Below the pieces are notes generated by a model. That model searched no databases and was not told the origin of the DNA. It worked only from the letters and a program-made list of their open reading frames with translations. Of a DNA stretch of 64,000 bases, positions 1-8,545 are shown one piece after another (the first letter of the stretch is position 1; each line of letters begins with the position of its first letter). The stretch lies in the NCBI GenBank assembly GCA_028289445.1, contig JANQPO010000004.1, positions 1 through 64,000 on the forward strand. The letters run 5' to 3'. The stretch is from Tepidamorphaceae bacterium (GTDB lineage: Bacteria; Pseudomonadota; Alphaproteobacteria; Rhizobiales; JAKSCL01). A program made the translations under genes and the position numbers.

Positions 1-1
1 G

Positions 2-78
2 GCGCCGGTAGCTCAGCTGGATAGAGCACCAGACTACGAATCTGGGGGTCGGGGGTTCGAATCCTCCCCGGCGCGCCA
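2..78 (+). tRNA. tRNA-Arg (anticodon ACG)
   Basis: The sequence folds as a complete cloverleaf. The acceptor stem GCGCCGG pairs with CCGGCGC, the anticodon stem CCAGA/TCTGG encloses loop CTACGAA with anticodon ACG, the T arm contains GGTTCGAATC, and the terminal CCA is encoded at 76-78. It would read CGN arginine codons (A34 is normally edited to inosine). tRNA 3' ends often serve as integration sites and mobile-element remnants lie elsewhere in the window, but I found no second copy of the 3' end here. Confidence 0.97.
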
Positions 79-568
79 ATAAAATCAATGGGTTAGGAAG
101 GGAATGGACTTTTTTTTGCTTCGTTTTGTCAGCAGAATGTAAGCATCTGGTCTTTTCTGATCATGGGCAGGTTTGAAGCAGACATAGCGGTTCCTGCGAA
201 CCGTTCCCTCCACTCCACACCGTTCCTGACATTCGAACAGCCCATGATAGACGAAGATGGCCAATGCCGTGTTGGCTGCTTGGTGCACAATCTAGCCTTT
301 CGCTGTTTTCGCTAGGTTGCAGCTTTCGGCCCTTTGTGGACGTCCGTCGTGTACATCGAAAATGGATGAGCAAGACCCTCCAACAGACATCGCCTCCGAA
401 AGTCCTTCTGTTTCCGGGGCGCAGTGAGATGCTGGATTTCAAAGTCGCACAGGCGAGCCGGAGCAATTTGGGGTGCAATAACTCATCGTGGCGCCCGCCT
501 TCGGCAGGCTAGAATGAGATAGGCTCGCACTTGCCCGGAAGCCGTCCCATGCGTGCTGAGCGCCGGGA
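79..568. other. Gene-free stretch after tRNA-Arg
   Basis: Between the tRNA and the stop codon of the response regulator, only short unconvincing reading frames occur on both strands (for example 85-288 minus and 264-512 plus). None has a recognisable motif or a good ribosome binding site. I see no terminator with a T-tract, no repeat array and no RNA gene. Confidence 0.5.
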
Positions 569-1288
569 TCAAGTTTCACCCGGGTCGTAGACGTAGCCAA
601 TCCCGCGCACTGTGCGGATAATCGACGGTTTCTCAGGATTCTTTTCGATCTTTCTGCGCAGACGGGAAATGCGGATATCGATGCTGCGGTCGAAGGGATC
701 CCAGGTCCGATCATGGGCTTGTTCGAGGATCTGATCACGGTTGAGGACACGGCCTTTGTTGTCGGCGAAAGCCTTGAGCAGGCTGAACTCCATCGCCGTC
801 AGCGGGATTTCTTCCCCGTCGTCCGACATCATCTTGGCCGCCTCCAAATCAAGCGTGTAGTCGCCAAAGCGGGCGGTTTTTGCAGCGACCTTGTCGCTCT
901 TCGCAACCGCCGCGGGGCCGTGCCTGCGTAAGACCGCCTTCACCCGCGCCTCCAACTCGCGCAAATCGACCGGCTTACCCAGATAGTCGTCGGCGCCCAT
1001 TTCGAGGCCGATGATCCGATCGATCACTTCACCTGCTGCCGTGAGCATGATGACCGGAATGGACAGGTCGGGTCGTAGCGATCGCAGGATCGCCAGACCG
1101 TCTTCTCCAGGCATGTTAATGTCCAAGATAATGAGCTCTATGTCGCCGGCTGCCAAAAGGGTTCTGAGCTCCGCGCCGTCTGCGGCGAGCGACACCTTGA
1201 AGCCGCGTTTGCCGAGATACTCCCGAACCATATCGCGCAGGTCCGGCTCGTCGTCGCAAACGAGGATATGGGATTGCCGCTCCGTCAT
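569..1288 (-). CDS. OmpR/PhoB-family response regulator
   Basis: This 239-aa protein has an N-terminal receiver domain with the acidic pair D12-D13, phosphoacceptor D56 in the motif ILDINMPG, and a Lys in the LGKPVDL loop. A C-terminal winged-helix DNA-binding domain ends in the typical signature VRGIGYVY. Its start overlaps the stop of the upstream hybrid kinase by 4 bases (ATGA), so the two are probably co-translated and form a cognate pair. Its target may be the divergent hydrolase-methyltransferase-globin-cyclase operon and its own promoter, because a 14-bp motif is repeated in front of both. That last link is inference. Confidence 0.93.
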   Translation of the reverse strand: MTERQSHILVCDDEPDLRDMVREYLGKRGFKVSLAADGAELRTLLAAGDIELIILDINMPGEDGLAILRSLRPDLSIPVIMLTAAGEVIDRIIGLEMGADDYLGKPVDLRELEARVKAVLRRHGPAAVAKSDKVAAKTARFGDYTLDLEAAKMMSDDGEEIPLTAMEFSLLKAFADNKGRVLNRDQILEQAHDRTWDPFDRSIDIRISRLRRKIEKNPEKPSIIRTVRGIGYVYDPGET

Positions 1289-3522
1289 CCCTTCACGTCT
1301 TCCAGATTGCTCAAAATGCCGTGGATCAATCGTCGCAGATCATCCGGCACGACGGGCTTCTCAAGATAGGGCCTCTGCGAGTCCTGCAATAGCGCCTGGG
1401 AGGCTTTTCCCATTGTATCGCCGGTAACGAAGCCGGTGCGTGGAACCATGTCGGGGAAGTCCTTTTGCAGAGCATCGAGAAGGCCCCGTCCATCGACGTC
1501 CGGCATGTTCAGATCGCTCAGCAGCACATCGTAGTCACCGGTCTCCAGCCGACTGATGGCCTGCGCACCCGAATTGGCGATCTCGACCGTGAAGCCGTCC
1601 TTGGCCAGAACTTCACCGATGAAGGCCGCCACGTCCTCTTCGTCATCGACGACCAGCACGCTAAGCGCGGAGACTGCGTCAACACCTTCGGAGAACTCCG
1701 CATCGCTTTTCGCAACGCTCTCGGCGACCGGCAAGGCGATGCAAAACCGACTGCCCCGATCATGACTTTGATCGAGCCAGATGCGCCCTTTGTGGGAATG
1801 AATGATGCGATGGCAAAAGGCCAGCCCGATGCCCGTGCCGTCGCCGACCTTCTTCGTCGTGAAGAACGGCTCAAAGATACGCGCCCGAATGGCCTCAGGG
1901 ATCCCGGGCCCATTGTCGGCGACGACGATCTTGAATGCGCCTTCCGCCGCATCGAAGCCGGTCGAGACCTCTATCCGATCTCCGACGCCGGACTCGCTGA
2001 TGGACTGCCCAGCATTGATGACAAGGTTGATGATGACTTGCGTTAGCTGATCGGCGTCGGCCAGGACATCGGGGCCACTCTCATCGATCGAAGAGACGAT
2101 CTCGATCCCGTCATGCTGGCCACCGAAGCCGGCGACATCGACGGCCGTCGCGACGATAGACGCGATGTCGACCCGTTCCATCCTTGTCGGCTGTTGCCGC
2201 GCCATGGCGAGGAAGGTCTTGACGATCTTGGCGCAGCGCTCGGCAGCACTGCCGATCTTTTCGATCCGCCGGAGCGTCTCCGGATCGCCGGATTCCTCGC
2301 GTAGCATCAAGGAATGTCCAACGACGATGGACAGCGGATTGTTCAATTCATGAGCGACACCCGCAAGCAGTTCGCCCAGCGCTGACATCTTCTCGTTCTG
2401 AAAGAGCATCTCACGCTGGCTGGCGAGCTCTTCCTGGAGCGCCAGTTCCTCGGTGAGATCGCGCGTGTTGGAGACGATGACGTCCTCGCCCCTGAACTCG
2501 ATCAGATTTGATGAGACCGCACCCCAAAATGCTTCGCCCTTCGCATTCCTTAGCCGCGCCCTGCGGTTTACGACCGCTCCCTTCGATCGAAGCTCCTTGA
2601 GATAAGTCTCCCGTTCCTCATCGTCGGCGTAATAGGTCTTGGCGTTCTCGACCGCGCCGAACAGCGCTGTCGTCTGTGGGCTTCTGAAGAGCAGCGCTCC
2701 GGTTTCCGCGTTGGTCATTTGCACCGGAACCGGACAAGCTTCCAAAACTTGCCGGATCAAGGCCTCGGCTTCGGTCTGCTTGGTCAGATCGACTGTGGTC
2801 GCGACGGCCACATCCTCACCCTTATACTCCGCAAGCCGCCCATAAACCGCAGCTGGAAAGCGCTTGCCTTCCGCGTTGATCAGCGTCAGCTTGAACTCGT
2901 CGACGCGCCCATCGGCCAAAAGTGTCGTGATGTAGTCGGCGCGATCGGCTGGATCGACATAATACTCGTTGTCGTTCTTGACCTTGCCGAACAATTCCAT
3001 GGCTGCGGGCGAACGATAGATGATCTCGCCGCTGCCGACACGCGCCATGACCACGGCCGCCGGGCTCGCTTCCAAGACTTGCCGCACAAGAAGATCGCCA
3101 TCACGTTCAAGCGCTTCGGCTTGTTTCTTTTCGGTGATGTCGGTGCGCGTGACGACGAAGCCGCCAAGCTTAGTGGGATGGACGGACACCAAATAAGTGG
3201 TCCCGTCGGTATGACTCAGCTCATAGTCCTGGATGTACTCGACGCCATTCTCAAGGCGTTCCGCGATCCACGCCTCCTCCCGACCGATCGCATCAGCGTA
3301 GACGCCGCGCCGGGCAGTCTCTCGCATCAGGATTTCCCAATCCAGGCCCGGCTCCAGGATATCGGACACGGCCCGGTTCATCCGCCGGTAGCTTTCGTTG
3401 CACATGACCAGCCGGCGATCGTCGTCATAAAGAGCGAAGCCCTCGCTCAACGATTCGATTGCGTCTTGGAGAAGGTCGCGGGCCCTGCGGATATCGTGGC
3501 CGACTTCACCGTCCTTGATCAT
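1285..3522 (-). CDS. PAS-domain hybrid sensor histidine kinase
   Basis: The 745-aa protein has about three PAS modules (roughly residues 15-130, 145-250 and 255-360) and no predicted membrane segment, so it is likely a cytoplasmic sensor. HisKA follows with phosphoacceptor H391 in [10 protein letters not shown], then HATPase_c with the N box (NLVINAGQS) and G boxes ([15 protein letters not shown]), and a C-terminal receiver with a DLNMPD phosphoacceptor near residue 670. The PAS ligand cannot be deduced: the flavin-type LOV signature is absent and no heme ligand is evident. It overlaps the response regulator and is transcribed divergently from the globin/cyclase operon. Confidence 0.93.
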   Translation of the reverse strand: MIKDGEVGHDIRRARDLLQDAIESLSEGFALYDDDRRLVMCNESYRRMNRAVSDILEPGLDWEILMRETARRGVYADAIGREEAWIAERLENGVEYIQDYELSHTDGTTYLVSVHPTKLGGFVVTRTDITEKKQAEALERDGDLLVRQVLEASPAAVVMARVGSGEIIYRSPAAMELFGKVKNDNEYYVDPADRADYITTLLADGRVDEFKLTLINAEGKRFPAAVYGRLAEYKGEDVAVATTVDLTKQTEAEALIRQVLEACPVPVQMTNAETGALLFRSPQTTALFGAVENAKTYYADDEERETYLKELRSKGAVVNRRARLRNAKGEAFWGAVSSNLIEFRGEDVIVSNTRDLTEELALQEELASQREMLFQNEKMSALGELLAGVAHELNNPLSIVVGHSLMLREESGDPETLRRIEKIGSAAERCAKIVKTFLAMARQQPTRMERVDIASIVATAVDVAGFGGQHDGIEIVSSIDESGPDVLADADQLTQVIINLVINAGQSISESGVGDRIEVSTGFDAAEGAFKIVVADNGPGIPEAIRARIFEPFFTTKKVGDGTGIGLAFCHRIIHSHKGRIWLDQSHDRGSRFCIALPVAESVAKSDAEFSEGVDAVSALSVLVVDDEEDVAAFIGEVLAKDGFTVEIANSGAQAISRLETGDYDVLLSDLNMPDVDGRGLLDALQKDFPDMVPRTGFVTGDTMGKASQALLQDSQRPYLEKPVVPDDLRRLIHGILSNLEDVKG

Positions 3523-3539
3523 GATGCTTCCTTATCCCG

Positions 3540-3553
3540 CCGACGTTTCAGTC
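3540..3553 (-). promoter_or_regulatory. Candidate operator, left copy of 14-bp inverted motif
   Basis: Read on the minus strand this is GACTGAAACGTCGG, ending 17 bases before the kinase start codon. An identical copy lies on the plus strand at 3714-3727 in front of the divergent hydrolase gene, so each gene has the motif in the same orientation relative to transcription. The core CTGAAAC also recurs at 3631-3637 and 3683-3689. It could be the binding site of the adjacent OmpR-family regulator or a shared promoter element. The repeat is seen directly; the function is inferred. Confidence 0.45.
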
Positions 3554-3657
3554 GGTTATCAGACGCAGCCTGAATTGTTTCAATTGTAACACCCGAACGC
3601 GTGAGGTCATCGGTCGACGCGAACAACCGGCTGAAACCCATAAGAAAAATTCGTCTG

Positions 3658-3673
3658 TGTGACCTCGCTCACA
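3658..3673. promoter_or_regulatory. Perfect CRP/cAMP-receptor-type palindrome
   Basis: TGTGACCTCGCTCACA matches the full CRP consensus TGTGA-N6-TCACA with no mismatch. It lies about 100 bases upstream of the hydrolase start and 135 bases from the kinase start, in the divergent promoter region. The plus-strand operon ends with a class III nucleotide cyclase gene, so a cAMP-CRP feedback loop is plausible. Ten fixed bases would be expected by chance about once per megabase. Confidence 0.6.
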
Positions 3674-3713
3674 AAAATACATCTGAAACATCATTCCACA
3701 GTCTCGGACAAAA

Positions 3714-3727
3714 GACTGAAACGTCGG
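3714..3727 (+). promoter_or_regulatory. Candidate operator, right copy of 14-bp inverted motif
   Basis: GACTGAAACGTCGG occurs on the plus strand, ending 43 bases before the hydrolase start codon. It is an exact inverted copy of the element at 3540-3553. A further CTGAAAC core lies 33 bases upstream (3683), about three helical turns away, as expected for tandem binding by an OmpR-family dimer. Function is inferred. Confidence 0.45.
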
Positions 3728-3770
3728 CCACCCACATTCCCGTCATCGAACACGAGACGAGACAGGTCCG

Positions 3771-4607
3771 ATGACCCAGGATTACTTCGAAACGGGAACA
3801 CACGACGCGCCGGTTGTCGCGCTTCACTCTTCCGCGTCCAATGGCGCGCAGTGGAAGGCACTGGTCGCCGACCTGCGGGACCGCCACACCGTCCAGGCCT
3901 ATGATTTGCCGGGCTACAACGCTCAGGTGTCGCGAGATCGCGCGATCGACGGCATGGCGGCCGTCGCCCAACCGATCATCGACCAGATCCTGACCCTGGA
4001 CTACCCGGTTCATTTGGTCGGGCATTCATTCGGCGGCGGCGTTGCCATCAAGATCGCCTTGATGCGGCCGGATCTGGTCAGGAGCCTGACTTTGTTCGAG
4101 CCGGCAGCGTTTCACGTTCTAGAGAACCATCCCAATGACGAGCGGTCACTCCTCGACGACCTTAGGAATATCAACGCGTCACTGAAGGCACAGACTGGAA
4201 ACGATAGCGACGCCGCTGGCATGAAGGCCTTCATCGATTTCTGGAATGGCGAGAATACCTGGGATCGGATGGCGGATAACATCCGCGCGGTACTCGCCGG
4301 CGTCGCGGAAACGGTGATCGCCGACTTCGGCAACGTCTTCTCCGAGAACTGGGCGCTCAATGACCTCGCACGGCTGACCATGCCCGCGTTAATGCTGATG
4401 GGCATGGACTCGCCGATGGTGGCGCAACGGACCGCCACGCTCGTCCACCAGCACATTCCTGGCTGTGAACTGGCCATTCTGCCCGGTCTCGGCCACATGG
4501 CGCCGATCGATGCTCCGGAATGGGTGAACCCGCGCATCAAGCAGCATATCGCCCGCGTTGAGCGGCAACCCGCTCAGTTTAGCTGGCCGGAGAAACTGGC
4601 GGCCTAG
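3771..4607 (+). CDS. Alpha/beta-fold hydrolase
   Basis: This 278-aa protein has the alpha/beta-hydrolase layout. The nucleophile elbow is GHSFGG (Ser near residue 85), an acidic residue sits in MGMDSP, and the catalytic His is in GLGHMAP near the C-terminus. It is a typical soluble esterase/hydrolase of unknown substrate. It is the first gene of an apparent four-gene operon with a methyltransferase, a truncated haemoglobin and a nucleotide cyclase, and lies downstream of the CRP-type site. The closeness to signalling genes suggests a role in making or clearing a small hydrophobic ligand, which is speculation. BchO (20279-21145) is a relative of the same fold but not a duplicate. Confidence 0.85.
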   Translation: MTQDYFETGTHDAPVVALHSSASNGAQWKALVADLRDRHTVQAYDLPGYNAQVSRDRAIDGMAAVAQPIIDQILTLDYPVHLVGHSFGGGVAIKIALMRPDLVRSLTLFEPAAFHVLENHPNDERSLLDDLRNINASLKAQTGNDSDAAGMKAFIDFWNGENTWDRMADNIRAVLAGVAETVIADFGNVFSENWALNDLARLTMPALMLMGMDSPMVAQRTATLVHQHIPGCELAILPGLGHMAPIDAPEWVNPRIKQHIARVERQPAQFSWPEKLAA

Positions 4608-4640
4608 AGCCGCCAGTCACGGCATTGGAAAGGAGCCCTC

Positions 4641-5543
4641 ATGAGCCAACAGATCGCCCCCAACCCGCTGCGCCTGCTCGCAGCACAGACACAGACTGTC
4701 AAACCCAAGGAGACTAAGATGACTGCGATGACTCAAACCGCGCCGGACTACACGGCCATCAAAACCAAACAGAATGCCGCTTGGTCGTCAGGCGACTACG
4801 CCAAGATCGGCGTTACGCTGCAGATTACCGGTGAAGAGTTGGCCGAGGCTACCGATCCGACGCCCGGCGCCAGCGTCCTGGACGTCGCCGGTGGCAACGG
4901 CAACGCCACCCTGGCTTTTGCAAGGCGTTGGTGCAACGTCACCTCAACCGACTATGTCGAAAGTTTGCTCGACGGCGGCCGTGTGCGCGCCGAGGCGGAA
5001 GCGCTCAATGTCTCGTTTCAAAAGGCGGACGCCGAAGCCCTGCCTTTCGAGGACGCCAGTTTCGATATCGTCACGTCGACGTTCGGTGTGATGTTCGCGC
5101 CGAACCAGAACAAGGCGGCATCGGAGCTCACGCGGGTCTGTCGATCAGGCGGCAAAATAGCCATGGCCAACTGGACACCGGAGAGCTTTATCGGTGCTCT
5201 GTTCAAGACCCTGGGCCGGCACGTGCCCCCGCCCGCTGGCGTGCAATCGCCGGCCAATTGGGGCGCGACATCGTGGGTCCAGGAGCATTTTTCGGCCGAA
5301 GCCGCGTCGATCTCGATGAAGATGCGGAACTTCAATTTCCGCTATCCGTCACCACGGCATTTCGTCGACTTCTTCCGGACCTACTACGGACCGGTACACA
5401 AAGCCTTCCTCGCACTGGATGCTGCGGGCCAGGCACAGTTGGAAGCCGACATTCTCGCGACGATCGATCGTTTCAACGTTGCGACCGATGGCACAATGAT
5501 CGTGCCATCCGAATACGCTCAGATCGTTATCGAGAAGCGCTAG
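4641..5543 (+). CDS. Class I SAM-dependent methyltransferase
   Basis: The protein has a UbiE/Methyltransf_11-type fold. Motif I is VLDVAGGNGNATL, an acidic residue follows in the TSTDYVE strand, and a post-motif ADAEALPFED region is typical of this family. Two in-frame ATGs each have a good Shine-Dalgarno: 4641 (AAGGAG, 300 aa) and 4719 (AAGGAG, 274 aa). The extra N-terminal stretch is low in structure, so the shorter form may be the real one. The substrate is unknown. It lies 33 bases after the hydrolase and precedes the globin gene. Confidence 0.87.
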   Translation: MSQQIAPNPLRLLAAQTQTVKPKETKMTAMTQTAPDYTAIKTKQNAAWSSGDYAKIGVTLQITGEELAEATDPTPGASVLDVAGGNGNATLAFARRWCNVTSTDYVESLLDGGRVRAEAEALNVSFQKADAEALPFEDASFDIVTSTFGVMFAPNQNKAASELTRVCRSGGKIAMANWTPESFIGALFKTLGRHVPPPAGVQSPANWGATSWVQEHFSAEAASISMKMRNFNFRYPSPRHFVDFFRTYYGPVHKAFLALDAAGQAQLEADILATIDRFNVATDGTMIVPSEYAQIVIEKR

Positions 5544-5678
5544 ACCAAACCCCAGCCGCGTCGACCGATTGTCCGATAATCAGCGATGGGCCGGCGCGGC
5601 CTTCCACAAGTTTCGAAATTGGGCGAAGATGCGCCCGCGCGATGCTTGGAGGGAGGCGTCACGCAAGGGGAGAAAGCC

Positions 5679-6053
5679 ATGTCAGAAAGAACGCTTTTTG
5701 AGAAATACGGCGGTTTCTCGCAGATCAGCAAAGTCGTGCTGTCCTTCTACGACACATTGCTCGACAGCGATGAGATCGGCCCATTCTTTGATGATGTCGA
5801 CATGGCCAAAATGGTGGATCACCAGACCAAGTTTATCGCCTCGCTCCTGGGCGGGCCGGCGTCATACACCGATCAGCAGCTTCAGCGCCTGCATGCCCAC
5901 CTGAACATCAACGATTCCCATTTCGATGAGCTAAAGGTCGTTCTGAAGGGGACGCTTTCCGATCATGGTATCGAAGCCGGTGATGTCGACGCTGTTTTGC
6001 AGGAGTTCGAAAATCGGCGTGACATGATCGTAGGGAAACCCCATGTCGATTGA
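5679..6053 (+). CDS. Truncated haemoglobin, group I-like
   Basis: This 124-aa protein has the 2-on-2 globin pattern. It starts with LFEKYGG, has Tyr24 at the B10 position (SFYDTLL), an FFDDVDM segment, and the proximal F8 His at H72 (HAHLNI) with the expected downstream Ile. Such globins bind O2, NO or CO. The ATG at 5679 was chosen because it has a strong ribosome binding site (AAGGGGAG) and gives the family length; the longer frame from 5586 adds unrelated residues. The stop overlaps the start of the cyclase gene by 11 bases, so the two are translationally coupled. It may therefore act as the heme gas sensor for the cyclase rather than only as a dioxygenase. Confidence 0.92.
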   Translation: MSERTLFEKYGGFSQISKVVLSFYDTLLDSDEIGPFFDDVDMAKMVDHQTKFIASLLGGPASYTDQQLQRLHAHLNINDSHFDELKVVLKGTLSDHGIEAGDVDAVLQEFENRRDMIVGKPHVD

Positions 6054-7098
6054 AGCCATCAATGAACAGCTCCTGCGCGCCATCGGTGTCGGCGTCGCCC
6101 TGTTGGATCGGTCGAATCTACGTTTTCACTTCCAAAACGACACGTTTAAGGACTGGTTTGGGGACAGTGTCGAAGCTGCGTCGCTATCGGATGTGTTTGC
6201 CGACCTCGATCTTGTCGAGCTTGAGGCCGGCCTTTCCGACAGCGGCCGTTTCACGGCGGAGATCAAACATAAGAAAAAGAGGCGAATGCTGGTCATCGCC
6301 GTCGATTTCACGGCTGCCAGCGACAACGATCAGGATTTCGTCGTTCTCGTCTGCCAGAACATCACGCGCATTCGCGAATTGGAGTCGATGATCGATTCCT
6401 ATTCGATGATGGTCGAGCGCAACACGCGGGAGATCAAACGCGAGAAGGAGCAGGTCGAAAAACTGCTTCTCAACATCATGCCGCGTGCCGTCTACGAGGA
6501 ATTCAAGACGTTTGGTGTCGTCACGCCGCAGCTTTATGATCCCATCTCGGTTCTAATGCTGGATTTCGTCGGTTTCACCGATATGGTCGCGTCGTCGGAT
6601 CCGAGCGTCACCGTGACCGAGTTGAACGACATCTACAGCGCCTTCGATCGCATCGGCGAGCAGTTCGGATGCGAGCGCATCAAAACCATTGGCGACGCCT
6701 ATATCACGGTCGCGGGGCTTCCTGATCCGACGCCAGATCACGCCAAGGCCGTCGCCAACACGGCGATCCGGTTCGTTCGCTATCTGGAACGGCGCAACAC
6801 CAGCCATCCCAACCAGTGGCGCTGTCGTATAGGTCTGGCAACAGGTGCGGTTGTCGGTTCCGTCGTCGGAATCCAAAAATATGTCTACGACATCTTTGGA
6901 CCGGCGGTGAATTTGGCGACCCGGCTCCAGGACTTCGCCGAACCCATGCAGATTTGCGTTCAAGATGAGGTCGCCAAAGTGCTGCGCGATCAGTTCGACA
7001 TCGAAAATTTGGGCGCTCAGGACATTCGCGGATTTGAGAACCAGGATGTCTGGCGGCTTCTGGATAGCAAGAAAGATATGGCGACCGGCCAGACTTAA
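6043..7098 (+). CDS. PAS-type class III adenylate/guanylate cyclase
   Basis: The 351-aa protein has an N-terminal PAS-like domain (about residues 5-115), a coiled-coil signalling helix (REIKREKEQVEKLLLNIMP) and a class III cyclase catalytic domain (about 160-340). The metal-binding aspartates are in LDFVGFTDM and GDAY, and the transition-state Asn/Arg pair is in AVNLATRLQ. Substrate choice between ATP and GTP cannot be settled by eye; the CRP-type site upstream favours cAMP. No membrane segment is seen. It is the last gene of the hydrolase-methyltransferase-globin-cyclase operon and overlaps the globin gene. The arrangement recalls heme-associated guanylate cyclases, but here the heme protein is a separate globin. 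Confidence 0.93.
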   Translation: MSIEAINEQLLRAIGVGVALLDRSNLRFHFQNDTFKDWFGDSVEAASLSDVFADLDLVELEAGLSDSGRFTAEIKHKKKRRMLVIAVDFTAASDNDQDFVVLVCQNITRIRELESMIDSYSMMVERNTREIKREKEQVEKLLLNIMPRAVYEEFKTFGVVTPQLYDPISVLMLDFVGFTDMVASSDPSVTVTELNDIYSAFDRIGEQFGCERIKTIGDAYITVAGLPDPTPDHAKAVANTAIRFVRYLERRNTSHPNQWRCRIGLATGAVVGSVVGIQKYVYDIFGPAVNLATRLQDFAEPMQICVQDEVAKVLRDQFDIENLGAQDIRGFENQDVWRLLDSKKDMATGQT

Positions 7099-7376
7099 TC
7101 CCATTGGGCTCACCCGATCGCGGGCGTTCAGCTCAAGAACTTAAGTGCCCGCTAGGGGTTGAAAGCGCGAATGGCGCTACTGGAAGCTCGTTCCATTTGC
7201 CACGTCTAGTGGATGTCCGTAATCGGTGCCAGCACATCATTTCCCCAAGACCGAAATATCCGCATACCAGCCGTTCACCCATATCCGGAATGCCGCCACG
7301 ACCTGTCGCAGGTCGGACGACTGATCCGAGCCCTGAGCAGACCTCCGGCATTTGAGGCGAATTGCCGGATTGTTTG

Positions 7377-7793
7377 CTATCCGTCTCGTCCGGGTTCGCT
7401 CGGATCATTAGAAAATAGGGCGATCTTGTTGCCTTGAGGATCGCGAAGATAAGCAACATAAAATCGGGGGCCATACGCTTGACGGAAGCCTGGCTGGCCT
7501 TCGTCAGTGCCGCCTGCAACAATCGCGGCAGAGTGTAGGTCACGAACCTGTTTTTGGCTGCGGGCTTTCAGTGCGATCATGGAACCATTTCCGGCCGAGG
7601 CCGGACGTCCATCAAAGGGCGATCTTATATAGAGTTCCGGCATAGCATCAGACTGACCCGATTGTTCGGATAGCACGCAGCTTATGCCTTCAGGGCCTTC
7701 TGTCAGTTCATACCCAAGGGCTGGCAGGAACGCAGAGTAAAACCGTTTCGCGCGCGCGATGTCATCAGCCCCGACGGTGAGGTAGGAAATCAT
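7377..7793 (-). CDS. VOC-family (glyoxalase/bleomycin-resistance fold) protein
   Basis: This 138-aa protein starts with MISYLTVGADDIARAKRFY, the usual opening of single-domain VOC proteins, and ends with the family pattern RDPQGNKIALF. It probably contains two beta-alpha-beta-beta-beta modules that bind a metal. The ATG at 7793 is preceded by AAAGGAAC, a good ribosome binding site; the longer frame to 8024 is not supported. The substrate is unknown. It is flanked by gene-free stretches (7099-7376 and 7794-8035) in which I see nothing recognisable. Confidence 0.88.
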   Translation of the reverse strand: MISYLTVGADDIARAKRFYSAFLPALGYELTEGPEGISCVLSEQSGQSDAMPELYIRSPFDGRPASAGNGSMIALKARSQKQVRDLHSAAIVAGGTDEGQPGFRQAYGPRFYVAYLRDPQGNKIALFSNDPSEPGRDG

Positions 7794-8035
7794 GCTTCGT
7801 GTTCCTTTCAGAAAGCCCAATTGTTGCAAGAGATTAGTGCAGTTTGGAAGGCCGACAGACATTTCGGTGCGATATGAAACTACATATGACCGAGTCCAAA
7901 AGCAGACATCTGTCCAGCCTCCGCAAATGGCCGCTTTGTCCGCAGAGCAGCCGTTCGAACTCGGATCGACTGGACCTGACACGGGATTGTGACAGTCATT
8001 CGCGGCGATCAAAGCAACCTGCATCTACCGTTCCC

Positions 8036-8401
8036 AAGGAGAGGACCAAGGAGGCCGAAAGAAGCCTCCAGCCTCTAACTTATCTGCAAGCCACGCATGC
8101 CGGCGTGCAGGCGCTCGGTCTGGAGCCGGAGACCTGAGAGGCCTTCGGGGCAGGTTACGCACCCAAGGGTATCTTGCGCGGTCGGTTGGCGATTCCGATC
8201 CATGACATGGACGGCAAGCTCGTGGCCTATTGCGGTAGGGCTCTGAAAGACAAGGAGCCGACGCTGATCTTTCCAAACGACTTCGATCCGTCAGCTCATA
8301 TCTTCAATGCACATCGCATCGAGAAGCCTGAAGTTCCCCCACCCCAGATTCGCAAAACGGATCTTGTGCGAATCGCTTGCACGTTATGCCCCAGCCAGTA
8401 A
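8036..8401 (+). pseudogene. Toprim/DNA primase remnant from a mobile element
   Basis: One reading frame, broken by a TGA at 8135-8137, encodes a segment typical of the CHC2/toprim primase-like proteins of integrative elements and plasmids. It runs ALGLEPET, stop, EAFGAGYAPKGILRGRLA, then IPIHDMDGKLVAYCGRAL and a closing FNAHRI. The zinc finger and the rest of the toprim/C-terminal part are missing. The fragment has no start signal of its own. It lies just outside ppsR at the left edge of the photosynthesis region. Confidence 0.75.
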
Positions 8402-8545
8402 GGGCGTCAGCCCTTCGAGGCTTCGCGACGAATTCCTCTGGCTGATGTCGCTTGTCTCGCATTCCAGGCCATCTAGTTGCTCGCGACGGTGGTGCACCAA
8501 TCCAATTGGCGAGGCCCAACTTCGTGATTGAGACCAGTTTTGCGA

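Noticed and set aside
85-512. Several small ORFs after the tRNA (85-288 minus, 161-478 minus, 264-512 plus).
   Set aside because: They overlap each other on both strands, lack ribosome binding sites and recognisable motifs, and have unlikely composition.
3576-3591. TGTTTCAATTGTAACA upstream of the hybrid kinase as a PpsR operator.
   Set aside because: The spacing is TGT-N10-ACA, not N12, and the gene is not a photosynthesis gene.
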